A stretch of DNA of 64,000 nt, taken from positions 4,154,001 to 4,218,000 of the forward strand of contig CP148074.1 in the NCBI GenBank assembly GCA_037482215.1. The letters are read 5' to 3'. The DNA comes from Pseudomonas mendocina (GTDB lineage: Bacteria > Pseudomonadota > Gammaproteobacteria > Pseudomonadales > Pseudomonadaceae). Positions 27,871-36,905 of this stretch are shown one piece after another; the first letter of the stretch is position 1; each line of letters begins with the position of its first letter. The notes under the pieces were generated by a model. The model was not told where the DNA came from and did no database searches. It saw only the letters and a list, made by a program, of their open reading frames with translations. The translations under genes and the position numbers were made by a program.

Positions 27871-29454
27871 TTGTTTAAAATTACAGCATTTTACCTAACG
27901 TTAACGGCTTCTATTTCTCCGCTGGTCGCGAATGCTGAAGCGACACAGTTTGCCGCCCCCAACGATCTGCGCCCGTTGCTTTCCCATCTAGCCGCACAAT
28001 GCAGCCCCTTGCCTGCCAGCCTGAACGAAGCGGCATTGGCACAGTTGCAGGCCTTTTACCAACTACGTGAAGGTCAGCCTGCCTGGGTTAATGACAACCA
28101 ACTGAACCAGCTGAAGGAACAGCTAAGTCAGTTGGCCGACGATGGCCTCAACCCTGCGGACTACCCTCAACCACTGCTCAGCCAGCACGCCACCGCTCAC
28201 CCGGACTGTGCGGAAATCCTCACCACTCACGGCTACCTCCAGGCTTTACAGCACCTGCGTGGCGGCCGCATCAAGATCACCAAAGCCGAAAGCCTGTGGC
28301 GTACACCCAGCCTGCCACCCACCGACACCGGACTGGCCACGGTATCGCTGGCTATTCTGCATCTTGCCGAGCCGGCCCGTGCCTTCGCGGCAGCTCGCCC
28401 GTCAAGCACACGCTACTTAAGCCTGCGCAAAGCCTACGCCATTCAGCGCCAATTGCCAGTACGCGATTGGCCTACTCTTGCCAGCGGTAAACTGCTCAGG
28501 GCCAACGGTACGGACGAGCGCCTGCCGACGCTGCGCGCCCGCCTTGAAGCTGAAGGCTACCTGTCAGTCACCGAAGAACAACCCGGCAGCCTTTACGACA
28601 GCGCCACCCAACAGGCACTTGAACATTTCCAGAGTGCTCACGGCCTGAACCCAGACGGGGTGCTGGGCCCAGCCAGCGTGCGCGAACTTAACGTCCCGGC
28701 GCGGCAGCGTCTTGATCAACTGCGGGCCAATCTGGAACGACTGCGCTGGCTGGCCGACGATTTGAGCATCAGCAAAGTGGTGATCAATATCCCTGCCAGT
28801 GAACTGCAAATCGTTCAGGGCGACCAGATTGTTTGGCGTACGCGCACACAAGTTGGCCGTAATGACCGGCAGACGCCGCTGTTGCTATCCCGCCTGAACA
28901 GGCTGACTCTGAACCCCACTTGGACAGTGCCACCGACCATCCTGCGCAACGACAAACTTCCCGCCATCCGCGACGACATTAGCTACCTTTCACGGCATGA
29001 CCTGACTGTGTTGGACCGCAACGGAGAAACCCTTGATCCGGCATTGGTAGACTGGGAAAACCCCGGCAACATCATGCTGCGCCAGGCTGCTGGCACGCGC
29101 AATCCGCTGGGGCGGATGGCCTTCCGCTTTGATAATCCCTTCTCGGTGTACCTTCACGACACCCCCAGCCAGAGCCTGTTCAGCAAGGCCCCCCGCGCCT
29201 TTAGTTCCGGCTGCGTCCGTGTCGAAGCGGTGGACACCCTGCTCAGTTGGCTGCTCAGCCCAACAGAACTGGAAGACGTAAAGTCGCGCATTGAGAGCGG
29301 CAAGACCCAGCAATACCGCCTGCAAGATCCCGCGGTCTTGCTAATGGCCTATTGGACAACTGAAGCCAACAACGACGGCGCCCTGACTTACTACCCAGAC
29401 ATTTATGAACGGGATCAGCAACTGATCAGCGCACTGGATGCCGGCCGGCACTAA
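27871..29454 (+). CDS. L,D-transpeptidase, YcbB/LdtD family
   Basis: 527 residues from a TTG start at 27871 with GGAG seven bases upstream. The protein then starts with a proper signal peptide (FKITAFYLTLTASISPLVANA); in-frame codons back to 27628 would run over the divergent gene. Layout: N-terminal YcbB scaffold (FYQLREGQPAWVND), a peptidoglycan-binding domain (LYDSATQQALEHFQSAHGL, about 218-240), and the YkuD catalytic domain with VYLHDTPSQSLF and SSGCVRV (catalytic Cys, about 448). Makes 3-3 cross-links in peptidoglycan, bypassing penicillin-binding proteins in E. coli. Paired with the YkuD_2 gene upstream. Confidence 0.9.
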   Translation: MFKITAFYLTLTASISPLVANAEATQFAAPNDLRPLLSHLAAQCSPLPASLNEAALAQLQAFYQLREGQPAWVNDNQLNQLKEQLSQLADDGLNPADYPQPLLSQHATAHPDCAEILTTHGYLQALQHLRGGRIKITKAESLWRTPSLPPTDTGLATVSLAILHLAEPARAFAAARPSSTRYLSLRKAYAIQRQLPVRDWPTLASGKLLRANGTDERLPTLRARLEAEGYLSVTEEQPGSLYDSATQQALEHFQSAHGLNPDGVLGPASVRELNVPARQRLDQLRANLERLRWLADDLSISKVVINIPASELQIVQGDQIVWRTRTQVGRNDRQTPLLLSRLNRLTLNPTWTVPPTILRNDKLPAIRDDISYLSRHDLTVLDRNGETLDPALVDWENPGNIMLRQAAGTRNPLGRMAFRFDNPFSVYLHDTPSQSLFSKAPRAFSSGCVRVEAVDTLLSWLLSPTELEDVKSRIESGKTQQYRLQDPAVLLMAYWTTEANNDGALTYYPDIYERDQQLISALDAGRH

Positions 29455-29583
29455 TGCCTCCTGCGCAGGCCCAGCCACTCAGGACATCAGTGATTGCAAG
29501 CCTTTCGGCATCTGGCCGGCTGCAATTATGGGTATAGTCCGCGTGGACAATCGCTAATAAACACCAGCTAGGGAGTCAGTTGA

Positions 29584-30504
29584 ATGGAAGTCGGAAGTGT
29601 TATTTCACTTTTTGTTGTGCTCGCTGTGGTCATCGTCCTCATGGGCTTCAAGGTCGTGCCGCAAGGCTATGAATGGACCGTGGAACGCTTTGGCCGCTAC
29701 ACCAATACGCTTAAACCGGGCCTGAACATCATCGTCCCGGTGATGGACCGCATCGGCCGCAAGCTCAACGTGATGGAAAACGTGCTGGATATTCCACCAC
29801 AAGAAGTCATCACCGCCGACAACGCCACCGTGCAGATTGATGCCATCTGCTTCTTCCAGATCATTAATACGGCTCAGGCCGCCTATGAAGTGAATGATCT
29901 CGAACATGCGATTCGGAATCTGGTGATGACCAATATCCGTACCGTGCTGGGCTCAATGGAACTGGATGCCATGCTCGGCCAGCGTGACGCCATTAACGAG
30001 CGCCTGCTGAAAACCGTGGACGAAGCGACTGCGCCATGGGGCATCAAGATCACCCGGATTGAGATCAAGGACATCAGCCCACCCGATGACCTGATGGCAG
30101 CCATGTCCGGGCAGATGAAAGCCGAACGAATTAAACGGGCGCAGATTCTTGAGGCTGAGGGCCTGCGGGCTGCCGCCATTCTGACTGCCGAAGGGCAGAA
30201 ACAGGGTGACATCCTCAAAGCCGAGGGGCAGCGGCAGGCCGCCTTCCTTGAAGCCGAGGCCCGCGAACGCGCCGCCCAAGCAGAAGCGGAGGCCACCCGC
30301 GTAGTGTCCGAGGCAATCGCCAGCGGCAACGTGCAGGCGGTCAATTACTTTGTCGCGCAAAAATACGTGGAAGCGCTGGGCCAACTGGCCTCGGCCAACA
30401 ACAGCAAAGTCATCCTGATGCCGCTGGAAGCCAGTCAGGTAATCGGCGCGGTTGGCGGCATTGGCGAAATCGTCAAAGCCACCTTCAATGACAAAAAGGG
30501 CTAA
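29584..30504 (+). CDS. qmcA: SPFH/Band 7 membrane protein (QmcA-like)
   Basis: 306 residues: N-terminal membrane helix ([17 protein letters not shown], 5-21), then the SPFH domain beginning [21 protein letters not shown] long alanine/glutamate-rich coiled coil from about 165 to 245 contains [24 protein letters not shown] repeats. These stomatin-like proteins form membrane ring scaffolds and influence protease and membrane-domain organisation. GGGAG precedes the ATG. The nfeD partner gene starts three bases after the stop, the usual operon for this family. Confidence 0.92.
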   Translation: MEVGSVISLFVVLAVVIVLMGFKVVPQGYEWTVERFGRYTNTLKPGLNIIVPVMDRIGRKLNVMENVLDIPPQEVITADNATVQIDAICFFQIINTAQAAYEVNDLEHAIRNLVMTNIRTVLGSMELDAMLGQRDAINERLLKTVDEATAPWGIKITRIEIKDISPPDDLMAAMSGQMKAERIKRAQILEAEGLRAAAILTAEGQKQGDILKAEGQRQAAFLEAEARERAAQAEAEATRVVSEAIASGNVQAVNYFVAQKYVEALGQLASANNSKVILMPLEASQVIGAVGGIGEIVKATFNDKKG

Positions 30505-30507
30505 GCC

Positions 30508-30954
30508 ATGCTCAGCTACCTGCAACAGCTGACGTACTGGGACTGGCTCGGACTCGGCATCTTACTGCTGATTCTGGAGGTGTTCGGTGCAGGCGGTTAC
30601 CTGCTCTGGATTGGCTTGGCAGCCGCCTGCACCAGCCTGCTGAGTTTTGTGTTCCCTGACCTGAGCTGGGAGGCGCAGTTCAGCCTGTTTGGTCTGATCG
30701 CCATCATCACCGCCGTTTTCTGGTGGCAGCGCCAGCGGAAGTCTGTCAGCACCAGCGCTCAACCAGGCCTGAACCAACGCGGCAGTGAACTGATCGGCCG
30801 AACCTTTGTGCTGCATGAGGCCATCATCGATGGTCGCGGCAAGATCAAGGCGGGCGATACCTTGTGGCTGGTGACCGGGACCGATGCTGCTGCAGGCCAG
30901 AATGTGAAAGTCATTGGTCAGGATGGCGTGTTGCTTAAGGTCATCCCGGAATAA
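30508..30954 (+). CDS. NfeD-family membrane protein
   Basis: 148 residues: two or three short hydrophobic segments in the first 75 residues (WLGLGILLLILEVFGAGGYL; LFGLIAIITAVFWW), then a soluble OB-fold domain (GRTFVLHEAIIDGRGKIKAG...DTLWLVTG) of the short NfeD1b type. NfeD proteins are obligate neighbours of SPFH proteins and are thought to stabilise their membrane assemblies. Cotranscribed with the QmcA-like gene. Confidence 0.9.
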   Translation: MLSYLQQLTYWDWLGLGILLLILEVFGAGGYLLWIGLAAACTSLLSFVFPDLSWEAQFSLFGLIAIITAVFWWQRQRKSVSTSAQPGLNQRGSELIGRTFVLHEAIIDGRGKIKAGDTLWLVTGTDAAAGQNVKVIGQDGVLLKVIPE

Positions 30955-30979
30955 CAGCCTGCCGCGTCAGAGCCCAAGC

Positions 30980-32254
30980 ATGAACCTCAAACACCTGCTG
31001 CTGTACGCAACACTTCTGATCAGCAGCGGGTGCAGCTTGGTTAAGCTCGACCGGGAAATGCAGCAGGCCCACCAGCACCTCGTGCTAGTCAGCGGTCAAT
31101 TGCAGAACAGCGTTGACCACCGCAGCGCGCTGGTCGCCCTGCTGGATGCCGATAACAAACTGATCGCCTACCGCATCGCCTCGCCAGACGAGGTGTTCTA
31201 TTTCATCACGCCACCCGGCGCTTATCAGCTGCTGGCCTTTGATGACCGCAACAACAACTTCGTGATTGATACCGATGAGCCCCGCCAATGGATCACCGAA
31301 GCCAAAAGAACACCACTCACCGTACAACCGTCAGATGCAGAGCGCAGACAGCTTGGCCACCTCAATGAACTCAACTTGCCCGCGGAGGCATTAGGGGCAG
31401 CACCTCAACTGGACCTCAGCTTGGAAGAGGTCTATCAGGAGCACCCTCGCTTCCAGCGCAACTACCTGCAAACAGTCAGCCTGGACGACCAGCGCTTTGA
31501 TGCACTAAACACCCGCAAAGGTACCTGGGAGCCCGTCAGTTTTATCAACGAGCTGGGCTATGGGCTGTATTTGCTGGCGCCCTGGGATGAGCAGAAAGAG
31601 CCCGTAATCATGGTGCACGGCATCAATTCATCTCCCAAGGATTGGGCCTGGTTGGCAGATAAACTGGACCGTGCACGCTTCCAACCGGTGCTGTTCCATT
31701 ATCCGGGGGGACTGCCGCTGGATAACAACGCCTACATGCTGAGCATGGCCATCCGTGACCTGCAATTGCGCCATAAACCTAAACGCCTGCACGTGATCGC
31801 ACACAGCATGGGCGGTTTGGTGGCGCGCAGGGCGTTGCAACAGCTGAGTGATGAGTACAACCAGTCGCTCTGCCTGTTCGTCACCCTGTCTACACCGTGG
31901 GCGGGGCATCCGATGGCAGCGGCGGGGGTGCATGATGTGCCGCTGGATATTCCCCTGTGGCGCGACTTGTCCCCTGGCAGCCCGTTCTTGCAGCGGCTGT
32001 TTTCTCAGCGTTTGCCGGAGCATATCCGCCAGTGGCAACTGATCAGTTACGGTGGCAACCGACAATTATTGCCCCAGCCGAACGATGGCGCGGTACCGCT
32101 GGCCAGCGAGCTGTACCCGCCAGCGCAGGATGAAGCCGATCGGTTATATCTGCTGGATGATAGCCACGCCGGCATTCTTCAAAGTGAGCGCAGTGCCCTG
32201 CTGATCAAACGCGCCTTTGAAAGTCTGCCCCGCAAAGGCTGTAAGCCCGATTAA
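30980..32254 (+). CDS. Lipoprotein alpha/beta hydrolase (lipase-like)
   Basis: 424 residues from ATG 30980, chosen because it gives a lipoprotein signal: MNLKHLLLYATLLISSGCS with lipobox SSGC, cysteine at 18. The N-terminal 190 residues form a separate region, and the hydrolase domain follows: MVHGINSSPKDWAWLAD, then HVIAHSMGGLVARRAL with the catalytic serine in HSMGG, and VTLSTPWAGHP. The acid and His (LDDSHAGIL, C-terminal) fit a PGAP1/lipase-type triad. Residue 2 after the cysteine is Ser, so the lipoprotein is probably sorted to the outer membrane. Natural substrate unknown. The codons upstream overlap nfeD. Confidence 0.83.
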   Translation: MNLKHLLLYATLLISSGCSLVKLDREMQQAHQHLVLVSGQLQNSVDHRSALVALLDADNKLIAYRIASPDEVFYFITPPGAYQLLAFDDRNNNFVIDTDEPRQWITEAKRTPLTVQPSDAERRQLGHLNELNLPAEALGAAPQLDLSLEEVYQEHPRFQRNYLQTVSLDDQRFDALNTRKGTWEPVSFINELGYGLYLLAPWDEQKEPVIMVHGINSSPKDWAWLADKLDRARFQPVLFHYPGGLPLDNNAYMLSMAIRDLQLRHKPKRLHVIAHSMGGLVARRALQQLSDEYNQSLCLFVTLSTPWAGHPMAAAGVHDVPLDIPLWRDLSPGSPFLQRLFSQRLPEHIRQWQLISYGGNRQLLPQPNDGAVPLASELYPPAQDEADRLYLLDDSHAGILQSERSALLIKRAFESLPRKGCKPD

Positions 32255-32278
32255 CGTCTGGCCCACGCCCATAAACAA

Positions 32279-32303
32279 CAAAGCCCTGCTATGCAGGGCT
32301 TTG
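32279..32303. terminator. Bidirectional terminator between the lipase-like gene and gcvH
   Basis: CAAAGCCCTGC and GCAGGGCTTTG pair around TAT. Flanking A and T runs serve both convergent genes. Confidence 0.85.
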
Positions 32304-32317
32304 TCTGTGATCTCAGA

Positions 32318-32701
32318 TCACTCGTCAGCAGCGGCTTTGTAGCCTGCTGCATCCAGCAGCTTGTCCAGCTCGCTGGCATCAGTCGGCTTCAGCTTGAAGA
32401 ACCAGCTGGCGTAAGGATCGCTGTTTACGCTCTCCGGGCTGTCGGCCAGGGTTTCGTTGATGGCGATAACCTCACCACTCACAGGCGCGTAGATGTCAGA
32501 TGCGGCTTTAACCGACTCCACAACACCGGCTTCCTGGCCAGCATTCAGGGTTTTACCGACCTCTGGCAGCTCAATGAACACCACATCGCCCAGCGCTTCC
32601 TGAGCATGATCGGAAATACCAACAGTAACGCTGCCATCAGCTTCAAGGCGCGCCCACTCATGGCTGGCGGCGTAACGCAGGTCGGCTGGAATATTGCTCA
32701 T
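32318..32701 (-). CDS. gcvH: Glycine cleavage system H protein
   Basis: Lipoylated carrier that shuttles the aminomethyl group between the P, T and L proteins of the glycine cleavage complex. 127 residues. The lipoyl-lysine site is [18 protein letters not shown] (K about 64), preceded by [12 protein letters not shown]. Same strand as and 153 bases downstream of gcvT; the P-protein gene that often follows is not here, the terminator at 32279 coming directly after. So gcvP must lie elsewhere. Confidence 0.96.
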   Translation of the reverse strand: MSNIPADLRYAASHEWARLEADGSVTVGISDHAQEALGDVVFIELPEVGKTLNAGQEAGVVESVKAASDIYAPVSGEVIAINETLADSPESVNSDPYASWFFKLKPTDASELDKLLDAAGYKAAADE

Positions 32702-32854
32702 GTGTCGCTCCTTATCTTGCAGACGGCCACGGCGCCGTCATGGAAATTAAACAGGCCGTAGCCTTTGCAGCACCTCAGAACACAACTGTGACGAAGGCAC
32801 TGTCGAAGCATGTCATTAATGCACGCCATTACGCCACTGGCTAGGCGTTATAAG

Positions 32855-33937
32855 TCAAATCAGCGTCTTGCCATGACGGACAAATGTAGGCTTCACCACA
32901 CGTACCGGGAACCACTTGCCGCGAATTTCCACTTCAGCACGGTCGCAGGTTCCAACCGGCACGCGCGCCAATGCAATCGCTTTACCAAGCGTAGGCGAAA
33001 AACTGCCACTGGTGATTTCACCTTCGCCAACCCCATCAATCCGTACCACTTGATGGGCGCGCAGCACACCGCGCTCCTCCAACACCAAGCCTACAAGCTT
33101 GCTGTCGACACCGGCCTCTTTCTGTTTCAACAGAGCATCGCGACCAATAAAGGTGCGCTCCTGAGGCTCCCAAGCAATCGTCCAGGCCATATTCGATTGC
33201 AGCGGCGTGACCCGCTCATCCATGTCCTGTCCGTAGAGGTTCATACCCGCTTCAAGGCGCAGCGTGTCCCGAGCGCCAAGACCGATGGTAGGAATGCCCG
33301 CCCCAACCAGTTCGTTGAAGAAATCTTCAACCTCTGTCGCGGGCAGCATGATTTCCAAACCATCTTCGCCGGTGTAGCCGGTACGGGCGATAAACCACTC
33401 GCCATCGGAGCGACCTTCGAACGGATTGAGGGACTGAATCAGCGCGGATTGGGTCTGCGTTAACAGCTCAACTGTTTTGACCCGCGCATGGGGGCCTTGA
33501 ATAGCCAGAATGGCCAAGTCACGACGCTCACGCAGCTCCACATCAAAATCAACGCTGTGCAAGCGCATCCAGGCCAGGTCTTTCTCCCGCGTGGAGGCAT
33601 TAACCACCAGGCGGTAGCCAAAATCGGTCAGGTAAACGATCAGATCATCAATGACCCCGCCCTGCTCGTTAAGCATGGCGCTGTAGAGCGCCTTGCCAGG
33701 TTCCTGCAGCTTTGCGACATCATTGGCTAACAAGTTTTGCAAATAGGCTTTGGCCTGAGCGCCGGTGACATCCACAACGGTCATATGGGAGACGTCAAAT
33801 ACGCCGCAATCACGGCGGACTTGATGGTGCTCCTCAACTTGCGACCCATAGTGCAACGGCATATCCCAACCGCCGAAGTCGACCATCTTCGCACCCATAA
33901 CAATATGCAAGTTATAGAGTGCTGTTCGCTGTCCCAT
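32855..33937 (-). CDS. gcvT: Glycine cleavage system aminomethyltransferase (T protein)
   Basis: Releases ammonia from the H-protein-bound aminomethyl group and forms methylene-tetrahydrofolate, which feeds thymidylate and serine synthesis. 360 residues: [20 protein letters not shown] near the N-terminus, [31 protein letters not shown] (folate-binding region), [20 protein letters not shown] and the C-terminal barrel ending [18 protein letters not shown]. Leader of a gcvT-gcvH unit. I looked for a glycine riboswitch in the upstream 141 bases and did not see one. Confidence 0.96.
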   Translation of the reverse strand: MGQRTALYNLHIVMGAKMVDFGGWDMPLHYGSQVEEHHQVRRDCGVFDVSHMTVVDVTGAQAKAYLQNLLANDVAKLQEPGKALYSAMLNEQGGVIDDLIVYLTDFGYRLVVNASTREKDLAWMRLHSVDFDVELRERRDLAILAIQGPHARVKTVELLTQTQSALIQSLNPFEGRSDGEWFIARTGYTGEDGLEIMLPATEVEDFFNELVGAGIPTIGLGARDTLRLEAGMNLYGQDMDERVTPLQSNMAWTIAWEPQERTFIGRDALLKQKEAGVDSKLVGLVLEERGVLRAHQVVRIDGVGEGEITSGSFSPTLGKAIALARVPVGTCDRAEVEIRGKWFPVRVVKPTFVRHGKTLI

Positions 33938-34078
33938 AAGTATCTCCTTGCGGGCTTGGCTACACAGCGGCGACCTGTAGGAATTTCCTCAACTTTGAAT
34001 AAGAGGAAGCTTAAGTTGGTCGCTGCAAATGGCGCGCATTGTACCGGCTGATCAGATGGCGGTCATCCGCCACCTGGC

Positions 34079-35695
34079 TTATCCAATCCGACGTGCTGAA
34101 CGCCGGATCAGCAGGATCACCGGCAACAAACCCACCATAACCAAGGTCAACGCAGGCAATGAGGCCCTGGCCCACTCTCCCTCACTGGTCATTTCGAATA
34201 CCCGAACAGCTAAGGTGTCCCAGCCGAACGGTCGCATTAACAGGGTTGCCGGCATTTCCTTAAGCACGTCCACAAACACTAACAATGCAGCTGTCAGCAC
34301 ACCCGGAACCAGCAAAGGCAGGTAAACCCGCAAGAACAGCGTGACCCCGCCCACACCTAAACTGCGGGACGCCTCAGGCAACGAAGGGCGAATCCGCGCC
34401 AGGCTGTTTTCCAACGGCCCGTAGGCAACGGCCATGAAACGAATCAAATAAGCCAGAATCAGCGCACCAAGGCTGCCCAGCAGCAAGGGCTTGCCTGCGC
34501 CGCCCAACCAACCGGAAAGCGGTATGACCAGTTCGCGGTCCAAATAACTGAATACCAACATGATGGCGACTGCCAGCATCGAACCGGGCAAGGCGTAACC
34601 CAGATTTGCCACACCCACCGATGAACGCATCAAACGGGTTGGGGTCAGGCGGTTACAGAAGGCTAAAAGCAGCGCCACACTGACCGTGATCAGTGCTGCC
34701 ATCCCGCCGAGATAGAGCGTATGTAGGATCAGCTCTTGGTAGCGCTCGTCCAGATCGAAGCGGCCACGCTGCCAGAACCACACCAGCAATTGCAGTAGCG
34801 GAATCACGAAACCGCAGGCAAAGACCAGACCACACCAACCACTAGCAGCCCAGGCCTTGATGCCGCGCAAGTGATAAAGCGCCTTACCCCTTGGGCGTTC
34901 ATTGGTGGGGCGAACAGCACCACGGGCACGGCGTTCCCCATACAGCACCAGCATCACTGCCAGCAGTAGCAGACTGGCCAGTTGCGCGGCGCTATTGAGG
35001 CTGTAAAAGCCATACCAGGTTTTGTAAATGGCATTGGTGAAGGTGTCGAAGTTGAACACCGCCACCGCACCGAAGTCCGCCAACGTCTCCATCATCGCCA
35101 GTGCCAGACCGGCGCCAATGGCTGGGCGCGCCATAGGCAGCGCTACGCGCCAAAATGCACGCCACGGGCTCAGCCCCAGTACCCGAGCCGCCTCCATAAG
35201 GCCCTTACCTTGAGCCAGGAAAGCATTGCGCGCCAGCAGATACACGTACGGGTAAAACACCAGCACCAAGACAATAATGACCCCTGCAGTGGATCGCACT
35301 CTGGGGAAACGTATGCCCGTCCCAAACCACTCTCGCGCCAGCGTCTGGACCGGGCCGGAAAAATCCAGCAAGCCGACAAATACAAAGGCCAGCACATAGG
35401 CAGGAATAGCAAACGGCAGCATCAGCGCCCAGTCCAACCAGCGTCTGCCTGGAAACTCACACAGACTGGTCAACCACGCCAGGCTGACGCCCAACACCGT
35501 GACGCCAATACCCACCCCAACCAGTAGAGTGACGGTATTGCCCATAAGCCGGGGCATCTGGGTGTCCCATAGATGGGTCCAGATTTTAGTGTCGATGTCG
35601 TGCCAACTGAGCAAAAGCACACTGATCGGCAACAGAACCAACAACGCCGCTATAAAGGCGAAGGGGTACCAACGACGCTGAGCAGGATGGGCCAC
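34079..35695 (-). CDS. Ferric iron ABC transporter permease (FbpB/SfuB-like)
   Basis: 538 residues with about 12 membrane helices arranged as two homologous BPD-transp-1 halves. EAA loops are visible as EAARVLGLSPWRAFWRVALPMARPAIGAG (about 170-198) and EASRSLGVGGVTLFLRVYLPLLVPG (about 450-475). This fused double permease is typical of ferric ion importers that take Fe3+ from a periplasmic binding protein. The binding-protein gene lies upstream on the same strand, separated by a hairpin. No ATPase gene is in the cluster. Confidence 0.9.
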   Translation of the reverse strand: MAHPAQRRWYPFAFIAALLVLLPISVLLLSWHDIDTKIWTHLWDTQMPRLMGNTVTLLVGVGIGVTVLGVSLAWLTSLCEFPGRRWLDWALMLPFAIPAYVLAFVFVGLLDFSGPVQTLAREWFGTGIRFPRVRSTAGVIIVLVLVFYPYVYLLARNAFLAQGKGLMEAARVLGLSPWRAFWRVALPMARPAIGAGLALAMMETLADFGAVAVFNFDTFTNAIYKTWYGFYSLNSAAQLASLLLLAVMLVLYGERRARGAVRPTNERPRGKALYHLRGIKAWAASGWCGLVFACGFVIPLLQLLVWFWQRGRFDLDERYQELILHTLYLGGMAALITVSVALLLAFCNRLTPTRLMRSSVGVANLGYALPGSMLAVAIMLVFSYLDRELVIPLSGWLGGAGKPLLLGSLGALILAYLIRFMAVAYGPLENSLARIRPSLPEASRSLGVGGVTLFLRVYLPLLVPGVLTAALLVFVDVLKEMPATLLMRPFGWDTLAVRVFEMTSEGEWARASLPALTLVMVGLLPVILLIRRSARRIG

Positions 35696-35735
35696 GCAAA
35701 CTCCTAAAGACGGTCACTGAGCAGCTAAAACACAA

Positions 35736-35756
35736 CGCCCCGGGCATGCCGGGGCG
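35736..35756 (-). terminator. Hairpin between the iron-binding protein and permease genes
   Basis: A perfect CGCCCCGGCATG-type inverted repeat: CGCCCCGG and CCGGGGCG arms around GCATG, in the 95-base gap between two same-strand transport genes. Positioned to lower permease expression relative to the abundant binding protein, as in many ABC operons. Confidence 0.6.
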
Positions 35757-35790
35757 CTGAGTATAACCGTTGACCAGTACTAGAACCGAA

Positions 35791-36792
35791 TCAGTTCCAG
35801 CCTGCTCTGTCCATCAACATAATGGCTTCAGCCTGACGCTTGCCCGCCACTTCAATGGCAATGCTGTCAGCCTTGAACTCGCCCCAGGACTTCACTTCGT
35901 CCGAGAATGGCACGTTCGGGTTGGCCGGGAACTCTTGGTTTACCCCGGCAAAAATACTTTGTGCTGGCGGGGTGGTCATCCACTCCAGCAACTTCTGAGC
36001 AGCTTCGGCGTGGGGTGCGTACTTGGTCACACCAGCACCTGCCAGGTTCACGTGAGTACCACGATCACCCTGGTTAGCCCAAAACGGCTTCACTTTCAGG
36101 TCTGGGTTCTGCTTGTGCAGACGGCCATAGTAGTAGGTGTTGGTAATGCCTACGTCACACTGCCCGGCGTCAATCGCTTGCAGCAGCTGGGTGTCATCCG
36201 AAAACACATCAGTGGCCAGGTTGTTGACCCAGCCCTTAATGATTTCTTCAGTCTTTTCTGCGCCATGGGTTTCAATCAGGGTGGCAGTCAGCGATTGGTT
36301 GTAAACCTTCTTACTGGTCCGCAGGCACAGGCGACCTTCCCAGTTGGCATCCGCCAGCGCTTCATAGGTAGACAGTTCGCTGGGCTGAACGCGCTCAGTG
36401 GAGTAGAAAATGGTGCGCGCGCGCAGTGACAAACCGGTCCAGCTATTGGTGCTGGAGCGATATTGCGGCGGAATATTGGCCTCAATCACTTCAGATTTGA
36501 TCGGACGCAAAATGCCTTCCTGCTCAGCCTGCCACAGGTTACCGGCATCAACGGTGATCAGGATGTCAGCTGGCGTGTTCTCGCCTTCAGCCTTCAGACG
36601 AGCAATCAGCGGAGCTTCTTTGTCAGTGATGAACTTGACCTTCACGCCGGTCTGTTTGGTGTACTCATCAAATACCGGCTTGATCAGATCATCAATGCGC
36701 GAGGAGTAGATCACGACTTCTTCGGAGGCCTGAACTGTTCCAGCAAGTGTGGACAGGGTAAGTGCAGCTAAAAGGCGTTTGCTTGCCGACAT
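35791..36792 (-). CDS. Periplasmic ferric iron-binding protein (FbpA/FutA-like)
   Basis: 333 residues with a signal peptide ([22 protein letters not shown]). Mature part: [29 protein letters not shown] opening, [21 protein letters not shown], and the C-terminal lobe with [10 protein letters not shown], whose adjacent tyrosines are the Fe3+ ligands of this family. [21 protein letters not shown] follows. Delivers iron to the permease encoded downstream. A weak Fur-box-like sequence lies upstream (36829). Confidence 0.92.
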   Translation of the reverse strand: MSASKRLLAALTLSTLAGTVQASEEVVIYSSRIDDLIKPVFDEYTKQTGVKVKFITDKEAPLIARLKAEGENTPADILITVDAGNLWQAEQEGILRPIKSEVIEANIPPQYRSSTNSWTGLSLRARTIFYSTERVQPSELSTYEALADANWEGRLCLRTSKKVYNQSLTATLIETHGAEKTEEIIKGWVNNLATDVFSDDTQLLQAIDAGQCDVGITNTYYYGRLHKQNPDLKVKPFWANQGDRGTHVNLAGAGVTKYAPHAEAAQKLLEWMTTPPAQSIFAGVNQEFPANPNVPFSDEVKSWGEFKADSIAIEVAGKRQAEAIMLMDRAGWN

Positions 36793-36828
36793 CTAAACGT
36801 GCCTCCAACATAAAAACAGGGGCTAAAT

Positions 36829-36847
36829 AGTAGTGAATAGCATTTCG
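36829..36847 (-). promoter_or_regulatory. Weak Fur-box-like site upstream of the iron-binding protein gene
   Basis: Read on the minus strand, the 19-mer CGAAATGCTATTCACTACT matches the Fur consensus at 11 of 19 positions, about 35 bases before the start at 36792. The location and gene function favour iron control, but the match alone is weak. Confidence 0.33.
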
Positions 36848-36905
36848 TTTAACAACTGAAAGCCACCACAAACTATTACAGCCCCTGCCCTTCAGACCGC
36901 CAGAA

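Noticed and set aside
29531..29538. TATAGT as the promoter of the SPFH gene
   Set aside because: A fair -10 match, but no -35 box at a workable distance and no extended -10, so not listed as a feature.
33938..34078. Glycine riboswitch upstream of gcvT
   Set aside because: The region is short and I could not find the conserved paired aptamer cores.
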